64,000 bases of DNA. Source: CAVVJA01 sp963779485 (GTDB lineage Bacteria; Actinomycetota; Actinomycetes; Mycobacteriales; Jatrophihabitantaceae). Below are positions 17,400 through 25,653 of the stretch, one piece after another (position 1 is the first letter of the stretch; each line of letters begins with the position of its first letter). Where the stretch lies: contig CAVZYJ010000013.1 of NCBI GenBank assembly GCA_963779485.1, positions 248,001-312,000 on the forward strand, in the 5' to 3' direction. Both the position numbers and the translations under genes were made by a program. The notes under the pieces were generated by a model. It made no database searches. It was not told the origin of the DNA and saw only the letters and a program-made list of their open reading frames with translations.

Positions 17400-18659
17400 A
17401 TGAGTGATCTGGCGTCGGTGGAGAATCTGGACTTGCTCGGTCCGGGTTTCCAGGCCGATCCGCAACGGGTCTACGAACAGTTGCGCGCGGCCGGGGCCGT
17501 TCATCATCTGCCTCGCCACGGTTGGTATCTGGTCACGCAGGCCGCGACGGCGCGGGAGGTTCTGCGCGACGCCGAGCGGTTCTCCTCCCGGGTCCACAAG
17601 CACACCGAGCCGCCGCCCGAGGTGGCCGACGAGGTCGCTGAGATCCGGTCGCAGGGTTGGCCGTATGTCCCGGCGTTGGGTACGAACGACCCGCCCGACC
17701 ACACCAGGCTGCGCAGGCTCGTCCAGCGCGGGTTCACCGCCCGAAACCTGGCGTGGATGGAGCCGTTGGTGCGGCAGACGGCTGAGGAGCTTGCCGTTGC
17801 CCTGCCCGATGGCGCGGAGATCGATTTCCTGAAGGAGTTCGCCGAGCCGTTGCCGGTGTGGGCGATCTCGCGGGTGCTGGGTCTGCCGGAGTCGCGACGC
17901 GACGACATTCGCCGCTGGTCGGTGGCGGCGGCCGCGTCGATCGGCGGTATGCCCGACCGGCAGGCGTGGATCGACAACGAGCGGACGCTGTTGCATTACC
18001 AGCAGACGATGGCCGCGGAGATCGAGGATGTGCGCCGCAGCCCGCGCGACGGCCTGCTCACGACGCTGGTGCAGGCCGCTGACACGCCGGGGTCCGGCGA
18101 GGATCCGATCTCGATGGCACAGCTGCTGACGTTGTTGCGCGAGCTGGTGATCGCCGGGAACGAGACCAGCGGCAAGTTGATCACCGACATCGCCCGGCTG
18201 CTCGACACGACACCGGAGGAGTGGGAGCGGGTCCGTGTGGATCCGGAGCGCGCGAAGCCGATCGTGGAGGAGGCGCTGCGGTGGGCGACGCCGTCGCAGA
18301 CGGCGTTCCGCCGCGCGACCCGTGACACCCACCTCGGCGAAGTAGAGATCCCTGCCGGCTCCGTGCTGGTGGTCTCCTTCGCCTCGGCCAATCGCGACGA
18401 GACCGTCTTCGCCGACGCCGCGCGGTTCGACCCCGATCGCGAAGGGCTCGGCCAGCATCTGGCTTTCGGGCTGGGGATGCATGCCTGCATCGGCAATCCT
18501 CTGGCTCGCATCGAAGCCGTCATCGCGACCCAGGTGCTCGCCCGCCACGTCGAGGCGTTGACCGTCGTGTCGCCCGAGGCGTTGCGGTACAACGCCAGCT
18601 TCATGGTCCGCGGCCTGCAGCAGCTTCCGGTGCGGGTGCGTCGCCGGGCGACGGACTGA
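17400..18659 (+). CDS. Cytochrome P450
   Basis: Soluble bacterial P450 of 419 residues. The I-helix oxygen-binding motif is IAGNETS, the ExxR motif lies in EEALRWATP, and the haem-thiolate loop is AFGLGMHACIGNPLAR with the ligand Cys. It would hydroxylate an organic substrate using electrons from ferredoxin; no ferredoxin or reductase gene lies next to it. It is co-directional with the SDR before it and with a truncated acyl-CoA dehydrogenase gene starting five bases after its stop, so it sits in a catabolic operon. Confidence 0.92.
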   Translation: MSDLASVENLDLLGPGFQADPQRVYEQLRAAGAVHHLPRHGWYLVTQAATAREVLRDAERFSSRVHKHTEPPPEVADEVAEIRSQGWPYVPALGTNDPPDHTRLRRLVQRGFTARNLAWMEPLVRQTAEELAVALPDGAEIDFLKEFAEPLPVWAISRVLGLPESRRDDIRRWSVAAAASIGGMPDRQAWIDNERTLLHYQQTMAAEIEDVRRSPRDGLLTTLVQAADTPGSGEDPISMAQLLTLLRELVIAGNETSGKLITDIARLLDTTPEEWERVRVDPERAKPIVEEALRWATPSQTAFRRATRDTHLGEVEIPAGSVLVVSFASANRDETVFADAARFDPDREGLGQHLAFGLGMHACIGNPLARIEAVIATQVLARHVEALTVVSPEALRYNASFMVRGLQQLPVRVRRRATD

Positions 18660-18664
18660 TCCGG

Positions 18665-19084
18665 ATGGATCTGACCTTCCCGCCCGAGGCGCAGGCGTTC
18701 CGTGAGCGGCTGCGCCGCTTCCTGCGGGACAACCTGCCACCGGGTTGGGCGGGGATCGGGGCACTCGACGAAAGCGAGCGGTTGGCGTTCGGTCGCCGGT
18801 GGCGCGAGCTTGTGTCGCGGGAGGGTCTGCTGGCCGTGGCCTGGCCGCGGGAATACGGCGGCGCCGGACTCGGACCGCTGGAACAGTTCATCCTGGCCGA
18901 GGAGTTCATCGCCGCCGGCGTGCCGCTGCGGCCGCTGCCCGGCGACCAGCACGGACTGTCGCTGATCGGTCCGACCATCCTGCAGGCCGGGACGGAGCAG
19001 CAGAAGCAGTTCTTCATCCCCAAGATCCTGTCCGGGGAGCACCGGTGGGCGCAGGGATACTCCGAACCCGACGCCGGGTCCGAC
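18665..19084 (+). pseudogene. Truncated acyl-CoA dehydrogenase (N-terminal domain only)
   Basis: The first 140 codons match the N-terminal helical and early middle part of an acyl-CoA dehydrogenase: MDLTFPPEAQAFRERLRRFL, WPREYGGAGL, and the flavin-contacting GYSEPDAGSD. Immediately after GSD the family similarity stops and a fragment of an unrelated protein begins in the same frame. The catalytic and C-terminal domains are absent, so it cannot be an active enzyme. A deletion fusing two genes is the simplest explanation. Confidence 0.8.
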
Positions 19085-19305
19085 CGGCCGCTCGAGGAGA
19101 TCGCCTTGCCGGTACGCCGCACCACCAGCTGCTGTCTCGGCGCCCGGACCGCACGACGCTGTTTGTCACCACGGCACGGCGTAGCTTGCGCAGCGCGGAC
19201 GACCCCGAACCCCTCGGCGGCGCCGTCTTCGCGACATCTACGAACGTCCCCCGCGTACCGGCACGACGATGGCGCCCGGACCTGACGTCGCCGGGTGCCT
19301 CCTGA
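19085..19305 (+). pseudogene. C-terminal fragment of an SMP-30/gluconolactonase-family protein, frameshifted
   Basis: Continuing in the frame of the truncated dehydrogenase, RPLEEIALPVRRTTSCCLG resembles the end of SMP-30/gluconolactonase proteins (the PxxxPTscxFGG region). The next family motif, PDRTTLFVTTARRSL, continues in the neighbouring forward frame, through PLGGAVFAT to a stop at 19305. The shift at about 19141 is explained by loss of one G in an expected GGCGGC. The fragment is therefore both truncated and frameshifted. Confidence 0.65.
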
Positions 19306-19353
19306 ACCAACCTCGCCAATCCGTCCCACCTCGACCGACGCAGGAGCATTCGC

Positions 19354-20154
19354 ATGGCCGACGCCGACACCGTGCAGATCGACCGTCCCGTGGCAGGCGT
19401 TGTCGTCGCGACGCTGAACCGGCCGCAGCGAATGAACGCCCTGACATTCGGCATGTTCGGGCAGCTGCAGACATTCTGCGACGACGTCGCTGCCGACGAC
19501 ACCGTGCGGGCCGTCATCCTCACCGGTGCCGGCCGAGGCTTCAGCGCAGGACTCGACATCGACGACGCCGGCACCCTTCCCGGGATGAGCGCCGCGCAGT
19601 TCCTGCAACGCCAAGAAGGTTGGGCCAACGCCATCACCTCGTTCCGTCGACTGCCTAAGCCCGTCATCGCAGCCGTGAACGGAGCCGCATCGGGTGCCGG
19701 GTTCTCCCTCGCACTCGCTGCGGACATCCGCCTCGCCACGCCCGCCGCCCGGTTCAATGCGGCGTTCGTCAAGATCGGCCTCACCGGCGGCGACTGCGGC
19801 AGTTCCTGGATGCTTCCGCGCATCGTCGGTCTCAGCCACGCTTACGAGATCCTGCTCACCGGTCGCCTCGTCGAGTCCGACGAAGCCGCCCGTATCGGCC
19901 TGGTTAACCGCATCGTCGCGCCCGACGACCTCCTACGCGAGGCCATCACCCTGGCCGAGACCATCAACGCGAACAGCCCACTCGGAGTGCGCCTGACCAA
20001 GCAGGTCATCCAGATCAACGTCGACGCCCCCTCGCTCGAGGCAGCGCTCGAGATGGAGAACCGCAACCAAACCCTCGCCAGCCGAAGCACGGACATGACC
20101 GAAGCCCTCACCGCCTTCCGCGAAAAGCGCCCACCATCGTTCGCCGGCACATGA
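19354..20154 (+). CDS. Enoyl-CoA hydratase/isomerase family protein
   Basis: Crotonase-fold enzyme of 266 residues that acts on an acyl-CoA. The oxyanion-hole segments are GRGFSAGLDIDDAG and NGAASGAGFSLALAADIRLA. In the second catalytic region the usual glutamate positions appear changed (FVKIGLTGGDCGSSWMLPRIVG), so it could be an isomerase or hydrolase rather than a hydratase. It lies at the end of the TetR-SDR-P450 cluster, downstream of the deletion scar, and probably still belongs to that pathway. Confidence 0.85.
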   Translation: MADADTVQIDRPVAGVVVATLNRPQRMNALTFGMFGQLQTFCDDVAADDTVRAVILTGAGRGFSAGLDIDDAGTLPGMSAAQFLQRQEGWANAITSFRRLPKPVIAAVNGAASGAGFSLALAADIRLATPAARFNAAFVKIGLTGGDCGSSWMLPRIVGLSHAYEILLTGRLVESDEAARIGLVNRIVAPDDLLREAITLAETINANSPLGVRLTKQVIQINVDAPSLEAALEMENRNQTLASRSTDMTEALTAFREKRPPSFAGT

Positions 20155-20227
20155 TCGGCCGACCTCGGTCCGGGACGACCGCTGAGCGGTGAGACTAGGT
20201 AGCGCTTGTGCTGCGAGGGGCGGGTAC

Positions 20228-20509
20228 TCAGGCGTTGGCGAGACGTCCGTAGCGCTGTCGCGCTGCCTCGCCGGATGTTCCCAGCATCGCACCGATTGCC
20301 GCCCAGGAGTGGCCTTCTGCACGCGCAACTGCAACCGCCTCGCTGATCGCTCGCTCGGCCTCGGCGCGGCGCAGGAAAGCGTGCCGGATGTCACGAAGCG
20401 CTCGAGCGTCGATTCCCTCGTCTGCCGCTGGTTCGTAGTCCTCGAATCGAATCGCCAATTCGTCGGCGCGGGCGAGTATCTCGTCGGTGGATCGCGGCAT
20501 CATGATCAC
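20228..20509 (-). CDS. Small helix-turn-helix protein, probable antitoxin
   Basis: A 93-residue protein with a predicted coiled N-terminal half and a C-terminal helix-turn-helix (SWAAIGAMLGTSGEAARQRYG) of sigma-like or Xre-like type. It starts three bases after the stop of the 75-residue gene upstream. The pairing of a compact basic protein with a small DNA-binding partner fits a type II toxin-antitoxin module in toxin-antitoxin order. The start ATG is at 20509, with alternatives at 20503 and 20500. Function is inferred from arrangement only. Confidence 0.6.
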   Translation of the reverse strand: MIMMPRSTDEILARADELAIRFEDYEPAADEGIDARALRDIRHAFLRRAEAERAISEAVAVARAEGHSWAAIGAMLGTSGEAARQRYGRLANA

Positions 20510-20512
20510 CTC

Positions 20513-20740
20513 TCAATCGAGGAAGCGTTGGCGCGCTCGCATCGCATGAACAATGACTGGCCCTTCGGATCCGCTGACCACGCCGACTTCGAATAGGTCA
20601 GTGCTCGGCCCTGGACCGATGAGCATCGTGAATCCGTCATCGACGTCGTACGCGCGGATCGGGTTGCGAAAGGCGTGCAGGATCGCATCGCGCGTGAGGC
20701 CATGCTTGAGCGCGCTGTCGGCGACGATCGGCTCATCCAC
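20513..20740 (-). CDS. Small protein, probable toxin of a two-gene module
   Basis: A 75-residue protein (begins MDEPIVADSALKHGLTRDAI, ends IVHAMRARQRFLD) that resembles a recurrent actinobacterial small-protein family found beside a helix-turn-helix partner. The predicted fold is a helix followed by a beta sheet, as in RelE/BrnT-like toxins. The start is the GTG at 20740 with GGAG five bases upstream. Two near-identical 12-bp palindromes lie just upstream, as expected for an autoregulated module. Confidence 0.55.
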   Translation of the reverse strand: MDEPIVADSALKHGLTRDAILHAFRNPIRAYDVDDGFTMLIGPGPSTDLFEVGVVSGSEGPVIVHAMRARQRFLD

Positions 20741-20748
20741 ACGTGCTC

Positions 20749-20787
20749 CAAGTTACCTTGCATCGAACAGTCCATCAAGTTAACTTG
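20749..20787. promoter_or_regulatory. Two palindromic operator-like sites upstream of the small two-gene module
   Basis: CAAGTTACCTTG (20749-20760) and the perfect palindrome CAAGTTAACTTG (20776-20787) are centred 27 bases apart, beginning nine bases before the GTG start of the toxin-like gene. The first differs from the second by one base. This spacing puts them about 2.5 helical turns apart. They are the likely binding sites for the helix-turn-helix partner. Confidence 0.7.
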
Positions 20788-20957
20788 CTGAGCTGGCGCT
20801 CTGCGTCGTGGAGCGTACGACCGGGAGCCGACCTGCGGTTGCTGAGCGGCGCGCTGCCCGCTCATGGAAGGTGCGTCGCGGACCCCACTCTCGAGCTGGC
20901 GGCGATTTCCTGCGGAATCCCTGCGGAATCGATCTTGAAATTGGCGGCCGGAAACGA

Positions 20958-20986
20958 CTGGAGGCCCCGGAATCCGGGGCCTCCAG
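20958..20986 (-). terminator. Strong hairpin terminator of glnA1
   Basis: CTGGAGGCCCCGG and CCGGGGCCTCCAG form a perfect 13-bp stem with an AAT loop, ending 12 bases after the glnA1 stop codon on the minus strand. There is no clear run of T, as is common for actinobacterial terminators. Confidence 0.8.
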
Positions 20987-20998
20987 CGTCAGAACAGG

Positions 20999-22423
20999 TC
21001 AGACGTCGTAGTAGAGCTCGAACTCGTGCGGGTGGGGGCGCAAGCGGATCGGGTCGATCTCATTGGCCCGCTTGTACGTGATCCAGGCGTCGATCACGTC
21101 GGCGGTGAAGACGCCACCTTCCTGCAGGTACTCGTTGTCGGCCTCGAGAGCGATCAACACCTCGTCCAGCGACCCGGGCACCTGGGCAATCGCGGCGGCC
21201 TCATCCGGCGGGAGCTCGTAGAGATCCTTGTCGACCGGCGTGGGCGGCTCGATCTTGTTCTTGATGCCGTCGACGCCGGCCAGCATCATCGCCGAGAACG
21301 CCAGGTACGGGTTGCAGGCCGAGTCCGGGATGCGGAACTCGATCCGCTTGGCCTTGGCGTTGGTCCCGGTGATCGGGATCCGCACGCACGCCGACCGGTT
21401 CCCGGAGCTGTACACCAGGTTCACGGGGGCCTCGAAGCCGGGGACGAGTCGGTGATATGAGTTCACCGTCGGGTTGGTGAACGCGAGTAGCGACGGCGCG
21501 TGGTGCAGCAGCCCGCCGATGTAGTGCCGAGCGATGTCGGACAGGCCGGCATAGCCGAGCTCGTCGTAGAACAGCGGCGCCCCTTCCTTCCACAGCGACT
21601 GGTGGCAGTGCATGCCCGAACCGTTGTCGCCAAACAGCGGCTTGGGCATGAACGTCGCGGTCTTGCCGTTCGCCCACGCCACGTTCTTGACGATGTACTT
21701 GAATTTCAGAGCCTCATCGGCCGCGTGGGTGAGGGTGTTGTACCGGTAGTTGATCTCCGCCTGACCGGCCGTGCCGACCTCGTGGTGGGCCCGCTCGATC
21801 TGGATGCCTGCGGCCATCAGCGCGGTACTCATCTGGTCCCGCAGGTCCGCATAGTGGTCCATCGGCGGCACCGGGAAGTAACCACCCTTGTACCGCGGCT
21901 TGTAGCCTCGGTTGCCGCCCTCCTCGACCCGACCGGTGTTCCAGGCGCCCTCGATGGAGTCGATGTGGTAATAACCCTCGTTCTGCGAGGTCTGGAAGCG
22001 CACGTCGTCGAAGACGTAGAACTCGGCTTCCGGGCCGAAGTACACCGTGTCCGCGATGCCGGTGGACTTGAGGTACGCCTCGGCCTTGCTGGCTAGCTGG
22101 CGCGGGTCGCGTTCGTATGGCTCGCCGGTGCGTGGCTCGACGATCGAGAAGTTCATGTTGAGCGTCTTCGCCGCCCGGAATGGATCGAGGAAGGCCGTCG
22201 CCGGGTCCGGAACCAGCTTCATGTCGGACTTATGGATGGCCGCGAAGCCGCGGATCGACGAGCCGTCGAACATGACGCCCTCGGAGAAGAAGTCCGCGGT
22301 CAATCCGGCGGCGGGCACATTGAAATGCTGCTGCTGGCCGGGGAGGTCCGTGAAGCGCACGTCGACGAACTCGATGGCCTCGTCCTTGATGAAGCGCAGG
22401 ACCTCTTCGGAACTGGTGAACAT
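20999..22423 (-). CDS. glnA1: Glutamine synthetase type I (GlnA1)
   Basis: Main ammonium-assimilating glutamine synthetase, 474 residues, expected as a cytoplasmic dodecamer. Motifs are MFDGSSIRGFA, the metal ligands in YFGPEAEFYVFD and HHEVGTAGQAEI, the ATP-binding KPLFGDNGSGMHCHQSLW, and RIPDSACNPYLAF. The adenylylation tyrosine is present in DKDLYELPPDEA, making this the expected target of GlnE. The start ATG at 22423 has GGAGG upstream. A strong hairpin terminator follows the stop. It lies downstream of the RDD gene on the same strand, with 172 bases for its own promoter. Confidence 0.97.
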   Translation of the reverse strand: MFTSSEEVLRFIKDEAIEFVDVRFTDLPGQQQHFNVPAAGLTADFFSEGVMFDGSSIRGFAAIHKSDMKLVPDPATAFLDPFRAAKTLNMNFSIVEPRTGEPYERDPRQLASKAEAYLKSTGIADTVYFGPEAEFYVFDDVRFQTSQNEGYYHIDSIEGAWNTGRVEEGGNRGYKPRYKGGYFPVPPMDHYADLRDQMSTALMAAGIQIERAHHEVGTAGQAEINYRYNTLTHAADEALKFKYIVKNVAWANGKTATFMPKPLFGDNGSGMHCHQSLWKEGAPLFYDELGYAGLSDIARHYIGGLLHHAPSLLAFTNPTVNSYHRLVPGFEAPVNLVYSSGNRSACVRIPITGTNAKAKRIEFRIPDSACNPYLAFSAMMLAGVDGIKNKIEPPTPVDKDLYELPPDEAAAIAQVPGSLDEVLIALEADNEYLQEGGVFTADVIDAWITYKRANEIDPIRLRPHPHEFELYYDV

Positions 22424-22595
22424 CCATCCTCCGGGAACACGGTGACAGTGGTTTCTTGACGCTAGGCACGCACGGTTGCTGGGCGGTGTCTCGACTGTTT
22501 CGCAGACGTTACGCGCTTACTTCGACCATCGCGGAGGGCCCTCCCGGCCGCCGAACCCCTGGCAGCTATCGGGCGAAATGCCCCATTCCACGACT

Positions 22596-23033
22596 TCAGC
22601 TGCGAATGACCACGGTTTCCGCGATGCGATCGTGCAGTCCTCGGCGATCTTTGTCCCAGATCAAAGCGGGGACGAGCAGCATCAGCAGGACGGTGCGGAC
22701 AAGGGCGCTGAGCGGCTTGACCGCCTCGTTCCGGTTCACCCGGATGACCCGGATGCCCGCGAGATACATGCCGACGGTGCGGCCCGCGACGAGGAGCCCG
22801 ACCACGTAGTCCACAGCGAAGGCAACCAGGCTCCAGTTGCCCGGTAACCGGGACGCGACATCGGTGTGATGGTGGCGCGAGAAGATCGCGACGACCGCGG
22901 CAGCGACCAGCCCGGAGGCCACGCAGTCGACCAGGAACGCGACGATGCGGGAGCCGACCTCCGCCACCGAGCCGGACCCGGAACTCGGCAGCCCGAGCCG
23001 TTCGCCCGGATAAGTCTGCGGTGGCGCCGACAT
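22596..23033 (-). CDS. RDD-family membrane protein
   Basis: A 145-residue protein with three hydrophobic segments typical of the RDD family: VGSRIVAFLVDCVASGLVAA with the Arg-Asp pair, AVDYVVGLLVAGRTVGMYLAG, and LVRTVLLMLLVPALIWDKD. The family role is poorly known, and transport or stress functions have been proposed. It starts three bases after the stop of the DUF4191 gene, so the two are co-transcribed. The same pair precedes glnA1 in M. tuberculosis. Confidence 0.85.
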   Translation of the reverse strand: MSAPPQTYPGERLGLPSSGSGSVAEVGSRIVAFLVDCVASGLVAAAVVAIFSRHHHTDVASRLPGNWSLVAFAVDYVVGLLVAGRTVGMYLAGIRVIRVNRNEAVKPLSALVRTVLLMLLVPALIWDKDRRGLHDRIAETVVIRS

Positions 23034-23036
23034 CGA

Positions 23037-23798
23037 TCAGGACCGGCGACGCACGGTCCGTTGGACACTGCGCATCTTTGCCCCGGTAGGCATTGGTCCT
23101 TGGGGAAGTGGGGGACGTCCGGTACTCAGGGCCTGCAGGCGACGTTCGAGGGTGCCGACTTGCTCCTTGGTGAGGTTGCGCGGCAGCTTGTACAGATAGC
23201 GGGCGAGGCCGCCGAGCGCGACGTCGCCCCCCTCCGCGCTCACCACGATGGCGTAGATCGGCGCGTCCGGAGCCACCCTCGCCACTTTCTTCTTCTCCTG
23301 GGCGAGCATCCCGCGGACCCGATGCGGTGCCCCTTCACCGATCAGCACCACACCGGGTCGACCGATCACCCGGTGCACGGCGTCCAACTGGGCGGTGCCC
23401 GCGACCGTCGGCGTCGTACGCCAATCTCCGCGGACCTGGTTCTGCAGGAGCCACACAGCCGCACCTCGCGTGCCCTCGGCTCGGCTGTACATGGATTTCT
23501 GGGCCCGACGGCTGAAGGTGAACATGGCGGCCAGCAAGCCGGCCGTGACGGCGATGGGAATGCCGTACCAGGGTGAGCCGGTGACGAGGAAGCCGATCCC
23601 GTAGACCACGGCGGCCGTGCCGACGCCGAAGATCACCAGATAGGGGATGAACCGGCGGTCGTTCTGGCGGGTGAGCGTGAAGGCCTGACGCATCGCTCGC
23701 CACGTGTCGCGCCGGCCTTGCCGCTTGGCGGCCCGCGCCGCCTTCTTCTCCGCACGGGTACGTTTGGCCGGCTTGGTCGGCCCGGCAGCTTTCGCCAT
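23037..23798 (-). CDS. DUF4191 membrane protein
   Basis: A 253-residue protein with a very basic N-terminus (about residues 1-35, rich in Lys, Arg and Ala). Two adjacent membrane segments follow (FIPYLVIFGVGTAAVVYGIG and IPIAVTAGLLAAMFTF), then a cytoplasmic domain. It corresponds by position and pattern to the DUF4191 family found beside lipA in actinobacteria. No catalytic motif is recognised. It begins 45 bases after the lipA stop, in the lipB-lipA-DUF4191-RDD run, so a link to lipoylation or membrane quality control is possible but unproven. Confidence 0.82.
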   Translation of the reverse strand: MAKAAGPTKPAKRTRAEKKAARAAKRQGRRDTWRAMRQAFTLTRQNDRRFIPYLVIFGVGTAAVVYGIGFLVTGSPWYGIPIAVTAGLLAAMFTFSRRAQKSMYSRAEGTRGAAVWLLQNQVRGDWRTTPTVAGTAQLDAVHRVIGRPGVVLIGEGAPHRVRGMLAQEKKKVARVAPDAPIYAIVVSAEGGDVALGGLARYLYKLPRNLTKEQVGTLERRLQALSTGRPPLPQGPMPTGAKMRSVQRTVRRRS

Positions 23799-23843
23799 GT
23801 GGTCCAGGATAGGCCTCGCCCGGCCCCGCGGATTCAGCCCGGA

Positions 23844-24806
23844 TCAGTCCTGGGCGGCGAGCGCGCGGGCAGCGATCGCTTGCTGGTACAGGCGACCGGC
23901 GCGGTAGGACGAGCGTACGAGCGGGCCGCTCATCACCCCGGCGAATCCGAGTTCCACGGCCTCGTCGCGGAGGGCGACGAACTCGTCCGGGTGTACCCAG
24001 CGCGTCACGGGATGGTGCCGCGCGGACGGGCGTAGGTACTGGGTGATCGTGACCAGCTCGCACCCGGCCGTGCGCAGGTCGAGGAGGGCCTGGCTGATCT
24101 CCTCGCGGGTCTCGCCCAGGCCGAGGATGAGATTGGACTTGGTCACCAGATGAGCCGCGCGAGCTTGAGTGATCACGTCAAGCGAGCGCTCGTAGCGGAA
24201 GGCCGGGCGAATCCGCTTGAACAGCCGAGGCACCGTCTCGAGATTGTGCGCGAGCACCTCGGGACGGGAGCTGAACACCGGACCCAGCTGGTCGGGCTTG
24301 CCGTCGAAGTCGGGGATGAGCAGTTCGACGCCGGTCTCGGGGTTGTGCCGATGGATCTCGCGAACCGTCTCGGCGTAGAGCCACGCGCCGCCGTCGAGCA
24401 GGTCGTCTCGGGCAACGCCGGTCACCGTCGCGTATCGCAACTGCATCGTGGCGACCGCCTGCGCGACCCGACGCGGCTCGTCTCGATCGAGGGGGGCCGG
24501 CCGTCCGGTGTCGATCTGGCAGAAATCGCAGCGCCGGGTGCACTGCTCGCCGCCGATGAGGAACGTCGCCTCGCGGTCCTCCCAGCATTCGTAGATGTTG
24601 GGGCAGCCCGCCTCTTGGCACACGGTGTGCAGACCCGCGTCCGCGACCAACTCGCGCAGCTGCGTGTATTCCGGACCCATCCGAGCGCGGGTCCGGATCC
24701 AGGGTGGTTTCCGTTCGATCGCCGTCTCGGCGTTGCGGGCCTCCAGCCGGAGCAGCCGACGCCCGTTGGGGGCGTTCGGCGGTGTCGGCGGCGGGGCGAG
24801 GGTCAC
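23844..24806 (-). CDS. lipA: Lipoyl synthase
   Basis: Radical SAM enzyme that inserts two sulfur atoms into protein-bound octanoyl groups. The auxiliary cluster cysteines are in CQEAGCPNIYEC, the SAM cluster motif is CTRRCDFC, and the C-terminal serine ligand is in GPLVRSSYRAG. At 320 residues it has the expected length. Its start overlaps the lipB stop by four bases (ATGA), indicating translational coupling. The product would modify the E2 protein encoded at 30.7-32.3 kb and a glycine cleavage H protein, which is not in this window. Confidence 0.97.
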   Translation of the reverse strand: MTLAPPPTPPNAPNGRRLLRLEARNAETAIERKPPWIRTRARMGPEYTQLRELVADAGLHTVCQEAGCPNIYECWEDREATFLIGGEQCTRRCDFCQIDTGRPAPLDRDEPRRVAQAVATMQLRYATVTGVARDDLLDGGAWLYAETVREIHRHNPETGVELLIPDFDGKPDQLGPVFSSRPEVLAHNLETVPRLFKRIRPAFRYERSLDVITQARAAHLVTKSNLILGLGETREEISQALLDLRTAGCELVTITQYLRPSARHHPVTRWVHPDEFVALRDEAVELGFAGVMSGPLVRSSYRAGRLYQQAIAARALAAQD

Positions 24807-25477
24807 GAGCTCCAGGCTAGTTGTCCTCGTGGCGAATCGGTCACGTCCTCCGAGTCGACAAGCGTCGGCAGGTGCCGCTCGAGGACCGGAACGACGTCGG
24901 CCACCGAGACCGGCCGGCCCAGCTCGACCGACATCGACGTCACGCCCGCGTCACGGATCCCACACGGCACGATCCGGTCGAACCAGCTGAGTTCCGAGTC
25001 ACAGTTCAGCGCGAATCCGTGCAGGGTCACGCGTCGCGAGACGCGAATCCCGATCGCCGCGATCTTGCGCTGCGGGCGATCGGCGTCGGCCGCCAGCCAT
25101 ACGCCGGTGCGCCCGGGCACGCGCATCGTCGGCAGGCCGAACTCAGCGCAGACGTCGATAATCAGCTGCTCCATCCGCCGGACATAGGCGACCACATCAA
25201 GCGGACGGGGGAGCTGCACGATCGGGTAACCGACGAGCTGCCCGGGACCGTGCCAGGTGATCTTCCCGCCACGATCGACATCGATGACGGGCGTGCCGTC
25301 TTGTGGACGTTCCCATGGCTCGGTGCGCTTGCCGGCCGTGTAGACCGGAGGGTGCTCCAGAAGCAGCACGGTGTCCGGCGCCACATCCGCCACGCGGGCC
25401 GCGTGCAGCTCGCGCTGCATCCGCCACGCGTCCGGGTACGGGACCACCCCGGCCCGGATCACGCGCAGCTCGCTCAC
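24803..25477 (-). CDS. lipB: Octanoyl-[acyl carrier protein]:protein octanoyltransferase
   Basis: First step of lipoate synthesis: transfer of octanoyl from ACP to lipoyl domains. Motifs are LLEHPPVYTAGKR, GGKITWHGPGQLVGYPI and the Lys-Cys dyad in KIAAIGIRVSRRVTLHGFAL and VPCGI. It has 224 residues. It heads the run lipB-lipA-DUF4191-RDD, and its last four bases overlap the lipA start. Divergent from the MMPL exporter gene, with 176 bases between starts. Confidence 0.96.
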   Translation of the reverse strand: MSELRVIRAGVVPYPDAWRMQRELHAARVADVAPDTVLLLEHPPVYTAGKRTEPWERPQDGTPVIDVDRGGKITWHGPGQLVGYPIVQLPRPLDVVAYVRRMEQLIIDVCAEFGLPTMRVPGRTGVWLAADADRPQRKIAAIGIRVSRRVTLHGFALNCDSELSWFDRIVPCGIRDAGVTSMSVELGRPVSVADVVPVLERHLPTLVDSEDVTDSPRGQLAWSS

Positions 25478-25653
25478 CGCGTCGACGCTACGCCCCGGGC
25501 CCTCGCCGGTGGGCGAACGCGGGTACGGACGGATGTCAGTGCCATCACGTAACCTCGCCGCTGCCTGCTCGCCCGGCGTGCGGGCGACGCAAATGGCTCG
25601 ACCGAACAGTTACGGTTGAATCCTCCGTGCCATCCGGACCATCGGGAGGGGTA

